DNA from: Podospora pseudoanserina
Lineage: Eukaryota; Ascomycota; Sordariomycetes; Sordariales; Podosporaceae
Length of the DNA stretch: 64,000 nucleotides
Direction: 5' to 3'
Assembly: GCF_035222485.1 (NCBI RefSeq)
Contig: NC_085920.1
Location: 3,410,001-3,474,000 of the forward strand
A model generated the notes under the pieces. It saw only the letters and a list, made by a program, of their open reading frames with translations, was not told where the DNA came from and ran no database searches. Position numbers and translations under genes: made by a program. Shown here piece after piece: positions 31,490-44,085 of the stretch (position 1 is its first letter; each line of letters starts with the position of its first letter).

Positions 31490-33177
31490 ATGAGCCACAA
31501 CGAGCAGATCATCGCCGGCTCGGCGAAGCACCCAATTGTGCCCCAGCACTACAGGTATGGCACCGCTGGCTTCCGCATGAAGGCCGACCTCCTCGAGGGC
31601 GTGACCTATCGTGTCGGCCTGCTCGCTGCCCTCCGCAGCCGCAAGCTCAACTCCCAAGCCATCGGTGTCATGATCACAGCAAGCCACAACCCCGCCATCG
31701 ACAACGGCGTCAAGATCGTGGACCCCATGGGCGACATGCTTGAGCAGGAGTGGGAGAGATATGCCACAGCTCTCGTCAACGCCCCGAGCGACAAAGACCT
31801 GGCCAAGATCTACAATGCTCTGGCCACCGATCTCAAGATCGATCTCGAGGCCCCCGCCAAGGTCATCTACGGCCGTGATACCCGACCTTCAGGCCACACC
31901 TTGGTCACCGCCCTCGCCGATGCCCTCGACGCAACCAATACCGAGCATGTCGACTACAAGATCCTCACCACCCCCCAACTCCATTACCTTGTGCGCGCCA
32001 CCAATAGCGAAGGCACACCCGCCTCCTATGGCGAGGTCAGCGAAGTCGGATACTACAAGAAGCTCGCCGAGGCCTTTGTTCGGACCATGAAGGGCAAGAG
32101 AATCCCTCAAGTCCTCCAAGTAGACTGCGCCAACGGCGTCGGCGGTCCCAAGCTCAAGGAATTCCTCAAGCACATCCCTCAAGACAAGGTCCCCTTCGCA
32201 GTCCAGGTTGTAAACGACGATGTCCTCCGCCCGGAGGTCCTAAACCTTGATGTAAGCCCTTCCCCCCTCATCTCCGAGACATTTTACCTCTCCTAACCCC
32301 TTTTCCATCCTCACAGTCCGGCGCCGACTACGTCAAAACAAAGCAACGTGCTCCCCCCATTCCTAAACCCCAACCCGGCCTGAGATGCTGCTCGCTCGAC
32401 GGCGACGCCGACCGCCTAATCTACTACTGGCACGATCCAGAGACCAACGTCTTCGTTATGCTCGACGGCGACCGCATCTCTTCGTTGGCGGCCTCCTTCA
32501 TCGGCGACCTTGTTGAGTCTGCCGGTCTCCGAGACGAACTCCGCATCGGCGTAGTCCAAACCGCCTACGCCAACGGCGCAAGCACGCATTACATCACCCA
32601 ACACCTGAAGCTCCCCGTCATCTGCACCCCCACGGGAGTAAAGCACCTCCACCACGTAGCCCAGGGCTTTGACGTGGGAGTCTACTTTGAGGCCAACGGC
32701 CACGGCACCGTCCTCTTCTCCCTCGACGCCATCAACGCCTTCAAGAAGACCACCCCCCAATCCCCCGCCCAGAAGGAAGCCTTGGACACCTTGGCTGCCT
32801 TGACGGATCTGATCAACCAGACCGTCGGCGACGCTATTTCGGATATGCTTCTTGTGGAAGTTATTCTGGCGCACAAGAACTGGAACCTGAGGGACTGGGC
32901 TTTGACATACCAGGATCTGCCGAACAGACTTGTCAGAGTGGAGGTGGCGAACAAGGATGTTTTTAGGACGACGGATGCAGAGAGGAGGCTTTCTCATCCG
33001 GAGGGGTGCCAGGCCGAGATTGACCAGGAGGTGAAGAAGTTTAAGGATGCGAGGTCGTTTGCCAGGGCTAGCGGGACGGAGAATGCGATGAGGGTTTATG
33101 CCGAGGCGGCGACGAGGTCGGAGGCGAATGAGCTTGCGGAGAGGGTGGCTGGGATTGTGAGTCGGTGGGGTGTTTAG
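31490..33177 (+). CDS. AGM1: phosphoacetylglucosamine mutase
   Basis: Interconverts GlcNAc-6-phosphate and GlcNAc-1-phosphate in UDP-GlcNAc synthesis, feeding chitin, N-glycans and GPI anchors; cytosolic. Two exons, 31490-32251 and 32317-33177, give 540 residues, as usual for the family (S. cerevisiae PCM1 557). The phosphoserine loop is MITASHNP (Ser65). The metal loop SLDGDADRLIYY begins shortly after the splice. The sugar-binding loop is YFEANGHGTV, and the phosphate-binding loop near the end is FARASGTENAMRVY. RYGTAGFR near the start is conserved. The intron is GTAAGC..TCACAG. Directly after the TAG stop the same frame stays open for another 255 codons (see the next entry). Confidence 0.97.
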
Positions 33178-33180
33178 TTG

Positions 33181-33945
33181 ATGCTTCAGGGCCGATGCGG
33201 GGTTGGTGAGAGGAGGGGTTTGAGCAAGGCGTTTGGGGGGGTTGATGATGGTGAAGGGTTTAGGAGGAGGGGGAGGGCTAGTACGGAGGGAGTGTTGACG
33301 GGAGGACTGAGGAAGGCGAGAAAGGAGCAGGTTAGTACGGGGAGCGGGCACACGCTTGTTTGGACGACGTTTGATATGTCGGTTCATGAGGGGGGGTTTC
33401 CGAGGGGGTTTGAGATGTTGGCTAAGGCGGGGTGGGAGGGGGATGGGAGGGATATGGGGGAGCAGGAACACATGTGGGGTTTTGATGATGGGGAGGGGGC
33501 TTGGAAGAGGATCAAGAAGAGCAATCAGATGGGGTTTAGTCCTAGTGATGATGAGGAGGACGGGATGGGTTCGCCAGTCAAACAAAGGCTAAGGGGGAAA
33601 AGTATGGGGAGTCTGAGGGGGGGTGATGGTAGGTTGGAGTATGACATTTCTTTTGGGCAGAAGAGGTTGGCGATTCCGCAGACGAAGCTGGAGGATATCC
33701 TCAGGGATGGTGATAAAGAAGTCGGGGAACCGGCGACGTTCTTGATGAGTCCTTTTGATTTGGGGGCGAGTAGAAGGGAGTATTTTGAGGGGGTTGATCA
33801 AGCAATAAGAAACAAAAACAGCGCGGATTTCTTTGGGGATTTGACTTGCCTAGTTCCTAGAAACGAGCTATGGGGAATAGACAGTGATGATGAAAATTTG
33901 GAGGGTCAAGAAGAAGAAGAAGAAGAAGAGGAAGAGAAACTGTAG
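33181..33945 (+). CDS. hypothetical open frame directly behind AGM1
   Basis: An open frame with an ATG three bases after the AGM1 stop and in the AGM1 frame. I recognise no family. It is acidic with regular aromatic residues (e.g. GHTLVWTTFDMSVHEGG, LTCLVPRNELWGIDSDDE) and ends in a glutamate run coded by GAA/GAG. After its own stop the same frame continues for about 32 more codons with protein-like composition (FEDMLEKLGIEWEVYKAMG) to a TGA at 34042-34044. Possibilities: a separate gene with almost no spacer, a C-terminal extension reached by stop read-through, a decaying former gene, or a fortuitous frame in a G-rich 3' UTR. The composition argues against the last but does not exclude it. 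Confidence 0.4.
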   Translation: MLQGRCGVGERRGLSKAFGGVDDGEGFRRRGRASTEGVLTGGLRKARKEQVSTGSGHTLVWTTFDMSVHEGGFPRGFEMLAKAGWEGDGRDMGEQEHMWGFDDGEGAWKRIKKSNQMGFSPSDDEEDGMGSPVKQRLRGKSMGSLRGGDGRLEYDISFGQKRLAIPQTKLEDILRDGDKEVGEPATFLMSPFDLGASRREYFEGVDQAIRNKNSADFFGDLTCLVPRNELWGIDSDDENLEGQEEEEEEEEEKL

Positions 33946-34930
33946 AGCTTCGAGGATATGCTGGAGAAATTAGGGATTGAGTGGGAGGTGTATAAGGCTA
34001 TGGGGATGGTGGATGGTAAGGAGGACACACAGGAAAAGGAGTGAGCTTTTGTTATAGAAGGAAAATCCCCCACCTACCCGAAAATTGGTGTTGTTTGATT
34101 GAGCACGGGAGTAAAGCGAGCGAGCAAAGCGGAATGAATGGGTTATAATGGAACTGAGATGATGAACTGGGTAACAAATACATCGGTATTATTAGCAAAA
34201 ACAAAGCAAAAAAAGATATGGGTGGGCAAAAATAAGGGTCTGCAGAGGTTTAGCAGGTAAGGTATATTTAGTGTTGGGTTGGGCTATGCTTTTTCTCCCT
34301 TTTCGAAGCGATAGTCTGGGTTGGTCAATTTGATTTTTCTGTGTTTTGATATCCAAAGGGATGAATGAAGGCAATACAAGCTGGGATGATCAATACTACC
34401 CCTGGATTGTCATAACGATTCACAAAACTTGCAAAAGCAGACACAACAAACCGAGCCAAATCATCGAACTTCAATGCTCTATTTAATTTTTTTATTTTTT
34501 TTTCACTTCTTTCCATTCCTCTCCGGGTATCCCATATGCATCATTCATCACTGATGCACTCCCCATCACCCACACTCGGGGCCATCCTTTGCCAGTCCAG
34601 TCTCCTTCCTCATCATAGAGGTATCCCCCCTCTGGCTCCCTTTTTTGCTGAGATAAAATACAGCATGATAAACAAAAAAACGCCAGAAAGACAACCTGTT
34701 CTATCTAGTAACTAAAGCCCCCGAAAACACCTCGCTTTTTTGTCGCTTCAGATATGGTGCGCTACCGCCAGAGCGTCAATCCCGAAATCTTCATGTTGTG
34801 AGTCTCGCCCCCATCCCCCCATGCAACTTTTACTTGTTGTATGTATGCCAGGCGCAAAGTGAAAATGTAAAAAAGAGTAGTTGGTTATCAGACCTTCCTT
34901 GCTAGATGTACCAGGGAAACCGTGATTCGC
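33946..34930. other. 3' region AGM1/PRMT1
   Basis: Apart from the ~32-codon continuation at 33946-34044 and the tiny spliced frame at 34754-34870, this stretch is AT-richer spacer with T/A runs (34480-34502) and no recognised gene. Confidence 0.55.
34754..34870 (+). other. possible 20-codon spliced mini-ORF
   Basis: An ATG at 34754 opens MVRYRQSVNPEIFM. A consensus donor GTGAGT follows at 34798, and an acceptor TGCCAG ends at 34851. Splicing (34754-34797 plus 34852-34870) keeps the frame and gives about 20 residues ending RKVKM before TAA. Polypyrimidine plus CAG precedes the ATG, so it could also be an internal exon of an unseen transcript. No family is recognised, and chance is quite possible. 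Confidence 0.25.
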
Positions 34931-36318
<1,388 letters not shown>

Positions 36319-36854
36319 GTTGGGCTGTCTGTAGCGAGGGTCGGTAACTGAAGATGGTGACGAATTATTGACCCGGGTCAGATTGGAGAGAGAAAAATCA
36401 GAAAGGAAGAAGAAAAATGGTGCTGGGACAAGCGCGATATGGGAACAATGGGGATCTGCCACTGGCCTGGGCTCGTCGCGCAGAGAATTTGGGTGGAAAG
36501 GGCCCGCTTAATCGAATGTGGGGTAGTTGCCCCGCCGTCAAGTCCCTGTAAGAGAAAACACCCCACTAAGGCAAACAGGGTCCTCAAGAAAGCGACGCTA
36601 CGAGACGTCAGGCATGATCAGGCAGAGGCAACATCCACGATTAAGGGACCAGTCAACAAACATGGGATGATCCCTGAAAGTCTAATCATCTCGAGGAAAC
36701 TCTGCAGTGTTGGACTCCCTATCTCAAGATGTTAAGAATTGCTGTTAACCCCCTCAACTCCGAGACCATGCAAACTAGAGTCTAAGCAAAGACCAGATCA
36801 GACTGTGACAGACGAAATATGCAACACCATGTACTCCTTGCTTCCCTCCCCAGT
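36319..36854. promoter_or_regulatory. upstream region of PRMT1 and MOB2 3' flank
   Basis: A 540-base spacer between minus-strand genes. It presumably holds the PRMT1 promoter and leader; no gene or operator is recognised. Confidence 0.5.
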
Positions 36855-38000
36855 TCAAGCCATGCCCGCCAGCTGCAGCAGCCGATTACCGGCCTTGAGG
36901 TTAGCACTCTCATAGGCCTTGGAGTCCGGAGGGAAGGTTCCGTTGGCAGCCCACAAGTCAAGCAGAGGCTGCATCGGCTCCAGCTCCTGCGGCGTGAGCA
37001 TGGCCATCTCCATCCCAGCCAACACAAAGTGACTGAAGCAACTGTTGAGCTGCTTCTCAAGATTCAGGTGGTAGAAGGGCTCCACAAAGTGGGCCCAGTA
37101 GAGATGGGCGTACACGCGGAACATCTGGGTGAAGATGGTCTTGCAGATAGTCGAGAACTCCTTGGGAAACCCACTACGCTTTCCAATGTACTCGTCAAAT
37201 CCGTCGGTGGCGATGGCCGAAGGTGTGAGCTGCTGGTGCTGAGAGAACGAGACACCAGCAGGGTTGGTGGGGAAGACCTTCTCGTCGTCGACCTTGCCAG
37301 AGATCCAGCGTTGCATAAGCGTTATGTACTCGTAGGCAGGAAGCTCAATGGGCTCAAAACGGTTGTTGAGCCATGTGTAGGAGTGGTTACTGAGGAATCG
37401 TGTTAGTATTGGCTTCCGCTATTAGAAAGATGGGACATGTCTCACCCTCCAGCTGACATGCGAGGGCATGTGGTCGGGTTGCAGATGCTCTGGCCATTCT
37501 CCTCCTTCTGGTACACAATGCTGACAAAGTTCCAGAGGTTACGATAGTGCTCCACGACTGTTGGAGTTGTCAGCAAGTGAGACAATAAATCGTAAAAATA
37601 AAATAAAAGGATGCCTACCTTGACAGGCAACCCATTCACCCTGCTCGACCGCCTTAGGTCGACGACTGAGGGTCATAAAGTTGCCTTTCACGATCTGCTT
37701 GGCGTAGGCTGGGTTGAGCCAAAGCGGGAGCGGCTTCGGGAGGTGGTAGGCGGCCAGTTCATCGTCTGTGGAACCGGTCATGTTGGCGGTTGGTGGTAAC
37801 GGAGATGCAGGGACAGGTGGGAGTTTGGAAGAGGGAGAAGAAAGGTTGCTTGACGAAAGACTCCTCTGAGAGAGGCCCCCAGGAGAGTTCAGTTTGCCGT
37901 CCTCCGATGTTGGAGATATCGGACTCTTGCTGTTGGGGCTAGGTTTGCTGGAAGCTCCCCTCAGCCGGGCATTTCTGGGGGATTTGTTAGCGGGGACCAT
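36855..38000 (-). CDS. MOB2: MOB kinase activator, Mob2 type
   Basis: Co-activator that binds NDR kinases (Cbk1/COT-1/Orb6) in the morphogenesis network controlling polarity and septation. Three exons, 37619-38000, 37446-37557 and 36855-37389, give 342 residues. The N-terminal ~75 residues are serine/proline-rich. The Mob domain shows NLWNFVSIVYQKEENGQSICNPTTCPRMSAG (zinc cysteines), YTWLNNRFEPIELPAYEY, DDEKVFPT and FRVYAHLYWAHF (zinc histidines). The C-terminal half (LNSCFSHFVLAGMEMAML..ELEPMQPL) resembles yeast Mob2 more than Mob1. Introns GTAGGC..CAACAG and GTGAGA..CCTCAG keep the frame. It is divergent from the polymerase gene. Confidence 0.9.
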
Positions 38001-38699
38001 TTGTGTGATTTGTTGTCATCGGCGTGACTGTGAGGCCATGGAAGGAGCGCGTGATCAAGGGGGCCGCTATGTGTACTCGATAACAGATATAAAAGGCAAG
38101 AGCAAAGTGCTTCCAGATGCACCAATACAAGAAGACCTGTGGTACTTACATTCCGGAAAACAGGTTCGACATTGTGACACCGTTTGACTGGGTTTAAGCT
38201 ATGTTTAGGGGATATTGGAAGGCAATGTGGTTCAAGAGCTGCCAGACCAGCTAGCTGTAAGAAATTGATAGTCAAACAGTGATGTTGGAACCCAATTGAC
38301 GTTATTTACAACCGTCACCTAGTCGTCTCTCTAAGTAAATTAAGTCAAAAAGGGGGAGGAAACTGGCGGTGCCTCGAGAGACCCGCGGGCCAATCTGAAA
38401 CCGTTGAGCCAGAAACCACGCTAAGCATCAGATGGGACCAATCAGCGTCGTTGGATGTTATCTTGGCATTAGAGGTACGTACTCGAATCACGTGCCACCG
38501 CATGTAGTTCGTGACCCGCCAAGCCAGGCAAGCCAGAGACTCGCTGCATCCCATTCGCGTTACCTCGATCCAACCTCCAACCGATCCCGGGCCGCACTTT
38601 TGCGTGCATATACACACACACGTTAAGGGTAGGCAGCAGCCTCTCTCTGTCTCTGGTTAACCAACAAGGGAGGACCGATGGGGGTGGGGAAAAGATAAA
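38001..38699. promoter_or_regulatory. divergent upstream region MOB2/Pol X
   Basis: A 700-base divergent spacer with a CCAAT box at 38438-38442 and a CA run before 38620. No gene is seen. Confidence 0.5.
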
Positions 38700-41168
38700 A
38701 TGGCCAGTGTGCCTTCTCCAGGATCCCGGGTCGCCAGACGGTACAAAAAGCCTGGTCGATTGTTCGACACTCTTTTGACCCAGAGCACTCGAATTGTTCC
38801 CAGTTCATTTCCCAGTCCGATGGATGAGGAACAACCGCTCCAAGAAAAGATTGCATTTTTCAATCAGCTGGATGCCTTGGATAAGCTTGACGAAGAGGAT
38901 GACCGAATTGATGCCAGGGAACAGCAGCACAGGGCCAAGTGCAAGGCCTTCTTCCAACCAGCAGTTCCTACAGTGAAAGAGAAGGGAAACCCTATCAATC
39001 CTCTTTCTTCACCTCGCCCACATCCAGAACCAAGGCGGACAACGTCGGTGCTCACTCCAACCGCACCTACACCCGCTCCAGGAGGTTCGGCAGAAATTAT
39101 CAAGGCAACCCCAGAAGCCACTACCATTGACAGTACCACCTCCAGAACCAGGAGGCGCCTAATTGCAGATACTTCTACTTCATTCATTGCTGAAACACCA
39201 ATACCAGATTCCACCCGTCCAAGAGTCCTAACAACATTACGGAGGAGTATCACCATGCCAGTTTCAGCCTCTGCCTCTGCGGCTGAACAGTCGCCGTCAG
39301 CTACTACTGCTCTTCGAAAGCGCAAACGGTCATCTTCTGGGAAAGTGATCCCGGAATCAGCTCAAATATTTCGTGGCTTGTCTTTCTTTTACATCCCCAA
39401 CGACGATGTTGCACCAGCCAGGAAACTTCGGATTGCCAAAGCCAAAGATTATGGGGCAGAATGGGTTAGGAGTCTACACAATGCGACACATGTCATTGTT
39501 GACAAGCACTTGTCATACTCTGACATTCAGAAGATACCAGAGTTTGGGCTGGCCGCCTCTTTGATCGTCGTCAATGACGAGTATCCTATCGACAGTATCT
39601 CGTTTCGGACACTACTAAACCCCGACCAGAGTCGATACTGGGTCACAGGGTTCCCATCACCAACTTCCGAATCCACAGTCATAACAATATCATCCCGGGA
39701 CTCTGAGCCTTCGCTTCAGGTCAAAGAACCCAAAAGCGCCGGGAGACAAAGCGCCAGGAAACAGGACACTGAGGGCTCAGAAGGAACACCACGACAGGAG
39801 GATAGCTCGTTTGAGAACCCTCGCCCAACTAAAACCACTCAAGCTGCTCCGTTCGAAATACAGATTCAGTCATCTGTTCCACCCCATCCCACAGCTCAAA
39901 CGACGGATGGTCCCAAGGATGAGCTGACGAGCTACATCGAGCTCCTTCAGCAGTACAAGGACTTGCCGTTGGACCACGAAGAAGACGACGACATACAATC
40001 AACCAAGGACGCTCAGGAGGACTCGGATCCCGAGCCGGGCTCCGAAGATGAGCGCGCCCGCAAAAAGCCCGCAACACGCTCCCGCGCCTCTCTCAAAAAG
40101 ACTATTCCGTTCGAAGACCGCTTTGCCTGCAACCGTGGCGGCACGAAAGACAATCCTGCCTCCTCCGCTGCCAACAACCCAAACGCCAGGACAATAGAAG
40201 TTCTCCAATCCATGTGCGACTACTACACCAAAATTAATGATCGCTGGCGTATAACGGCCTACCGCAAAGCCATCACCACACTCCGTCAGCAGACCACCAA
40301 GAAAATCACCACCGCCGAGGAGGCCTACACTCTCCCCAACATCGGCTCCCGAATCGCCCGGAAAATCGAGGAAATCTGCACCACCAACAACCTTCGCAGG
40401 CTTCAATATGCGAACCTTGAACCGACGGACAAAGTCCTCGACCTCTTTCTCAAAATTCACGACGTGGGACTCTCTAGAGCAAACAAGTGGATATCCCAAG
40501 GCCATCGGACCTTGGAAGACCTCCTCACCAAAGCCGACCTGTCGGCCAACCAACGCGTCTCGATCGAGCACTACTCGGACCTCACCTCCCGCATCCCCCG
40601 CAGCGAAGTAACCCAGCTAGCGGCCTTTGTCCAGCGTGAAGCCTTCCTCGTCGACCCCGACGTGGAATTACTCGTTGGCGGCTCGTACCGCCGTGGCTCG
40701 GACACGTCAGGCGACATTGATTTCATCGTCACCAAACGCGGGACCACATCCTGCTCGGATCTTGTCCCGTTTATGAACTCGCTTATATCTGTGCTGTATA
40801 AGAAGAATTTTTTGGTGGCGACGTTGTCGCAATCGAGAAGGGAGGGGGAAGGGAGTAAGTTTTTGGGATGCTGCAGGTTGCCTCCGGGGGGGAAGTGGAG
40901 GAGGATTGATTTGCTGCTTGTGCCCGAGACGGAGTATGGAGCGGCGTTGATTTATTTTACGGGGAATGATATTTTTAATCGGAGCTTGAGGTTATTGGCG
41001 GGTAAGAAGGGGATGAGGTTAAATCAGAGAGGGTTGTTTAGGGATGTGATGAGGGGGAGGGGGAGGGTGGGGGTTACGGAAGGGGAGTTGGTGGAGGGCA
41101 GGAGCGAGAGGAGGATTTTTGAGGTTTTGGGGGTTAGGTGGAGGGAGCCTAGTGAGAGGTGGTGTTGA
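38700..41168 (+). CDS. POL4: family-X DNA polymerase (Pol4/Pol lambda-like) with BRCT domain
   Basis: Gap-filling DNA polymerase for base-excision and end-joining repair; nuclear. It is a single exon of 822 residues, longer than animal Pol lambda (575) because of disordered, serine/proline-rich segments. A BRCT domain spans about 220-315 (IFRGLSFFYIPNDD..ATHVIVDKHLSYSDIQKIPE). The 8-kDa lyase/HhH region begins near 480 (NARTIEVLQSMCDYY, YTLPNIGSRIARKIEEI). The palm has LLVGGSYRRGSDTSGDIDFI, the family nucleotidyltransferase signature with two aspartates. The thumb has RRIDLLLVPETEYGAALIYFTG with the third aspartate, and GNDIFNRSLRLLAGKKGMRLNQRGLF. The start at 38700 is the first ATG; MDEEQP at 38820 is an alternative. 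Confidence 0.94.
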   Translation: MASVPSPGSRVARRYKKPGRLFDTLLTQSTRIVPSSFPSPMDEEQPLQEKIAFFNQLDALDKLDEEDDRIDAREQQHRAKCKAFFQPAVPTVKEKGNPINPLSSPRPHPEPRRTTSVLTPTAPTPAPGGSAEIIKATPEATTIDSTTSRTRRRLIADTSTSFIAETPIPDSTRPRVLTTLRRSITMPVSASASAAEQSPSATTALRKRKRSSSGKVIPESAQIFRGLSFFYIPNDDVAPARKLRIAKAKDYGAEWVRSLHNATHVIVDKHLSYSDIQKIPEFGLAASLIVVNDEYPIDSISFRTLLNPDQSRYWVTGFPSPTSESTVITISSRDSEPSLQVKEPKSAGRQSARKQDTEGSEGTPRQEDSSFENPRPTKTTQAAPFEIQIQSSVPPHPTAQTTDGPKDELTSYIELLQQYKDLPLDHEEDDDIQSTKDAQEDSDPEPGSEDERARKKPATRSRASLKKTIPFEDRFACNRGGTKDNPASSAANNPNARTIEVLQSMCDYYTKINDRWRITAYRKAITTLRQQTTKKITTAEEAYTLPNIGSRIARKIEEICTTNNLRRLQYANLEPTDKVLDLFLKIHDVGLSRANKWISQGHRTLEDLLTKADLSANQRVSIEHYSDLTSRIPRSEVTQLAAFVQREAFLVDPDVELLVGGSYRRGSDTSGDIDFIVTKRGTTSCSDLVPFMNSLISVLYKKNFLVATLSQSRREGEGSKFLGCCRLPPGGKWRRIDLLLVPETEYGAALIYFTGNDIFNRSLRLLAGKKGMRLNQRGLFRDVMRGRGRVGVTEGELVEGRSERRIFEVLGVRWREPSERWC

Positions 41169-41219
41169 GGGGGGAGGGTGACATGGGGTTGAGTTGGATG
41201 GGAGTGACGATGATAACAA

Positions 41220-41230
41220 TGATAATAATA

Positions 41231-41270
<40 letters not shown>
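41220..41270. repeat. (ATG)n trinucleotide repeat
   Basis: Some 15 ATG/ATA units sit just downstream of the polymerase stop codon, giving a methionine-run pseudo-frame. Confidence 0.9.
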
Positions 41271-41271
<1 letters not shown>

Positions 41272-43016
41272 TGTGGTGTACGTTAATGAGATTATCTTGC
41301 GTATTAGCTTCATGGATGAAAGGGGTGGGTATCTAAATAGCTCTTTTTTTTTTTTTTTTGCGGGTAAAAGTGGTGTAATGATGGGGGGGATATACCAAGC
41401 TTGTTATCATAGATGAGACATGATGGCCCCTTGTTTTTGAACGACATTAATCAGAGCCTGACAATCCTATAAGTCACTCGTTGAAGTTATTTCGATTTTT
41501 ACTGTTTGATATATCACACTACACGGACACCGCCGGCTTCCTTAGCAGTAAACACCAGCTCACCAGTAGTGGAGAAAAACGGCCGCCGGCGGGCGATCGA
41601 TGGCGATTGTTCGTTAGCAAGCGCAAGCTTAGCTTCAACGTCTGGTAGTGTATGTAAGCTCAGACTTGAGATCCTTGACTGACCTTGACCTTGACTCTGA
41701 TCTTGACCCCCGGTGTAATAAGGTCTGGACCACCTTGGTTTCTTATCTTTTACCTACCTACCACCCCAAGGTCACATGCCTCACCGATGATGTGTCCCCC
41801 CTTGCTGGGGTTGGTTATTTGCATGATGGGTGGTGAAGATATGACAGGTCTGGCGGGCATAAATCCTTCATTAATCTGGCATTGATAAACACCAGGTTTG
41901 GGATTTGAATTGGTGAGTGATGAATGAGCAACCCCCACACTCCCGCCCAGATGGTTCGTTCCTGGTTTTGGTTTTTGGCGCGCATGATGCTGGGATTTGC
42001 GCTAGTGTCGAATGGGCATTTGAGGCTAGTCTTGAAAAGTGAAAGGTGAGATAACGGAGGGCTGAGGGAAGATCAGGGTCTTTTGGAGAGGAAGTGATCT
42101 TGGGCGGTGGGAGAGCTGACAGGTGATCGGTGGGGGAGAGGGTTGAGAGGGTTGATCGGTATACAGCACGACTTGCTGTATCTCAGAGGAGATATCATGA
42201 GGTCTGGGGAGAGGAATGAACAACGTCTCGGCAGTCCGGCAAGGGAGAAGGAGAGGTAGCCACATGCAGTCTCGTCACGGCAGTGTGATGATATTTTTGA
42301 GGAGATTGTCACCTGCATCTCACCAAATAAATGAAAACAAACAAAGACGACATTATGAAGGCCTGTAAGGGGGGCGTCTGCGCGTCAGAGTGAATGGCTT
42401 TGTGGCTTGCAGGCTGGGCTTCAGCGTTGGGGTTTTTCGGGGTGTATGTAACGCCGTGATGGGAGGGTTATTGCAGCGGAAAACTATATAATATGTAGGT
42501 GAGACTGTATAGTGGTATGTTGGTGATGAGAAGCAGTGAGGTGCTCCACTTTGAGTGAGAGGCATCTGCAGAGGCAAGTGTTTCGATGATCCTGGGGATG
42601 CAGGTGGTTCCTGAAAGTAGCGTCAGATAGAATGGGTTCTGGGCGGGACGGGACGTTGTTATCAGTAGTTTATTTCTTGTGATCTCCATGCCGTAACATT
42701 CAATATCCGGCTGGCCGAGCTGAAGCTGAGGTGGTTGGGGATCGCATTTGTGTCAAGAGCTCGTGACGCTGGTGAAGAGAATCTTGAAGACATGAGTGAG
42801 ATGTGTTGCTCTGTGCCGCTGCCACATGGACGTTGTTTGTGTTCAGTCATGGCAATTGTCAAGACGATTGCTAGCCTTGGGAGGAAAAGACGTTGAACTT
42901 CCACTTACAGCAAGTCAGTCAGTCCCCTGAACGCGCGGGAGAGCGGCCCCACGTAGCCCCCACGGCACCTGAGAGCCACACGACCGGGTTAGTTGAGCCA
43001 ATCAGGGCCCAGGAGG

Positions 43017-43891
43017 CTTATCTTTACACCAAGCTTTTAGCACGTCTCAGCGAATCGAGTTATCGTGGAGCTCCCTTTCTCGGTCCACTCCAATGTCACC
43101 CTCACTCAAACGTCACTTGCTTTGCAGGGGAGCAAGGGTTGTCTCTCACAGCCACCACTCTCCCTCCAACCTCGAGCTAGGAAGGCATCAACGCTCGTTC
43201 TCGTCATATGCGACGCTTGCTTTTTCTGCTTCACAATGGGTCCAAACGCCCCCGAACTCGCAACCAACGCCGAGCTGGTGGGATCCGAGAGGAACTTAGG
43301 AAGTGTTCTCCTCGGAGGCAATGATCAAAGAACAACAACCTGAAGAAGGAGGGTGACATATTGGTCTCTATCTTCGGTCTCCCCCCTCCCCTTCAAATTT
43401 CCAGAGCAGCATCGCAGACTTGGCTCTGTCCGGAGGCTCCTGGTCAAGACATGTCTTGTGCGACCCATCTTCAGCGTCCGCAAAAAAGCACTTACTTGCC
43501 TTACTCAGAGCCCAGGTATGGATCTTCAAGGTCCCGAAGAGAGATTGTGCTCATGCTCCCGTTGCTCTCCGAGGCCCGCGGGAGCCAAGTGGGAACCCAT
43601 GCCTTATGATCATAAACATGCTCGAGCCCCCAAGGACGCCGGCGATGCTTCTCGCCTGACTTCCGTTCGCTTTCCATCCCACTCCCTTCTCTTCCCGTGC
43701 AGTAGCTCACCCGTGTGGCTTGTCTCCCCCGATAAGCCAAGACACCCTGTCGGTGTCAAAGCTGATTGGTCCCCCGCGAATTGCTTCTTTCCAGAAAAAG
43801 TACCAGGCCTTCTGCAAACCATTGCTAGCCTGCTGCCGCTCATCACTTTCTTCTGGGAAGATCAAGTTTTTCGCCTCCAGGCATACTATCT
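43017..43891. promoter_or_regulatory. GATA-factor (AreA/NIT2-type) candidate sites upstream of AMT gene
   Basis: Three HGATAR matches: AGATAAG on the minus strand at 43017-43023, CGATAAG at 43730-43736 and AGATAG on the minus strand at 43886-43891. They are about 1070, 350 and 195 bases before the transporter ATG. Nitrogen-repressed ammonium permeases of ascomycetes are controlled by such factors; functional use here is inferred. The motif is short, so chance matches are expected. Confidence 0.4.
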
Positions 43892-44085
43892 ATTATTGGG
43901 TGTGGAAGACATTCCTCCCGTCCCTTCGTTCTTCTCTGTCTCTCGTTTACTCTTGTTCTATCCGGCACATCCGACAATATCTGCACCTCACAGACGACCA
44001 CTTATACACTTGTACACCACCTCACCATACACGACTGAAGGCAGCAAAATAACCTCCTGGACGGCCAAGTCCACACACCTTCAAA

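Larger units (their letters stand above)
41169..44085. promoter_or_regulatory. long region between Pol X and the ammonium transporter
   Basis: Nearly 3 kb without a gene I can support. It starts with a GAT/ATG array (41220-41270) and a T17 run (41344-41360). The second half (42900-44085) is probably promoter and leader of the ammonium transporter, with a CCAAT box (42998-43002) and GATA motifs. Several frames of 60-250 codons overlap on both strands (e.g. 43353-44096 +) but lack motifs or consistent coding composition. Confidence 0.45.

Noticed and set aside
32416-33585. 389-codon antisense frame over AGM1
   Set aside because: Its proline/arginine/histidine bias is typical of a shadow of the GC-rich real gene.
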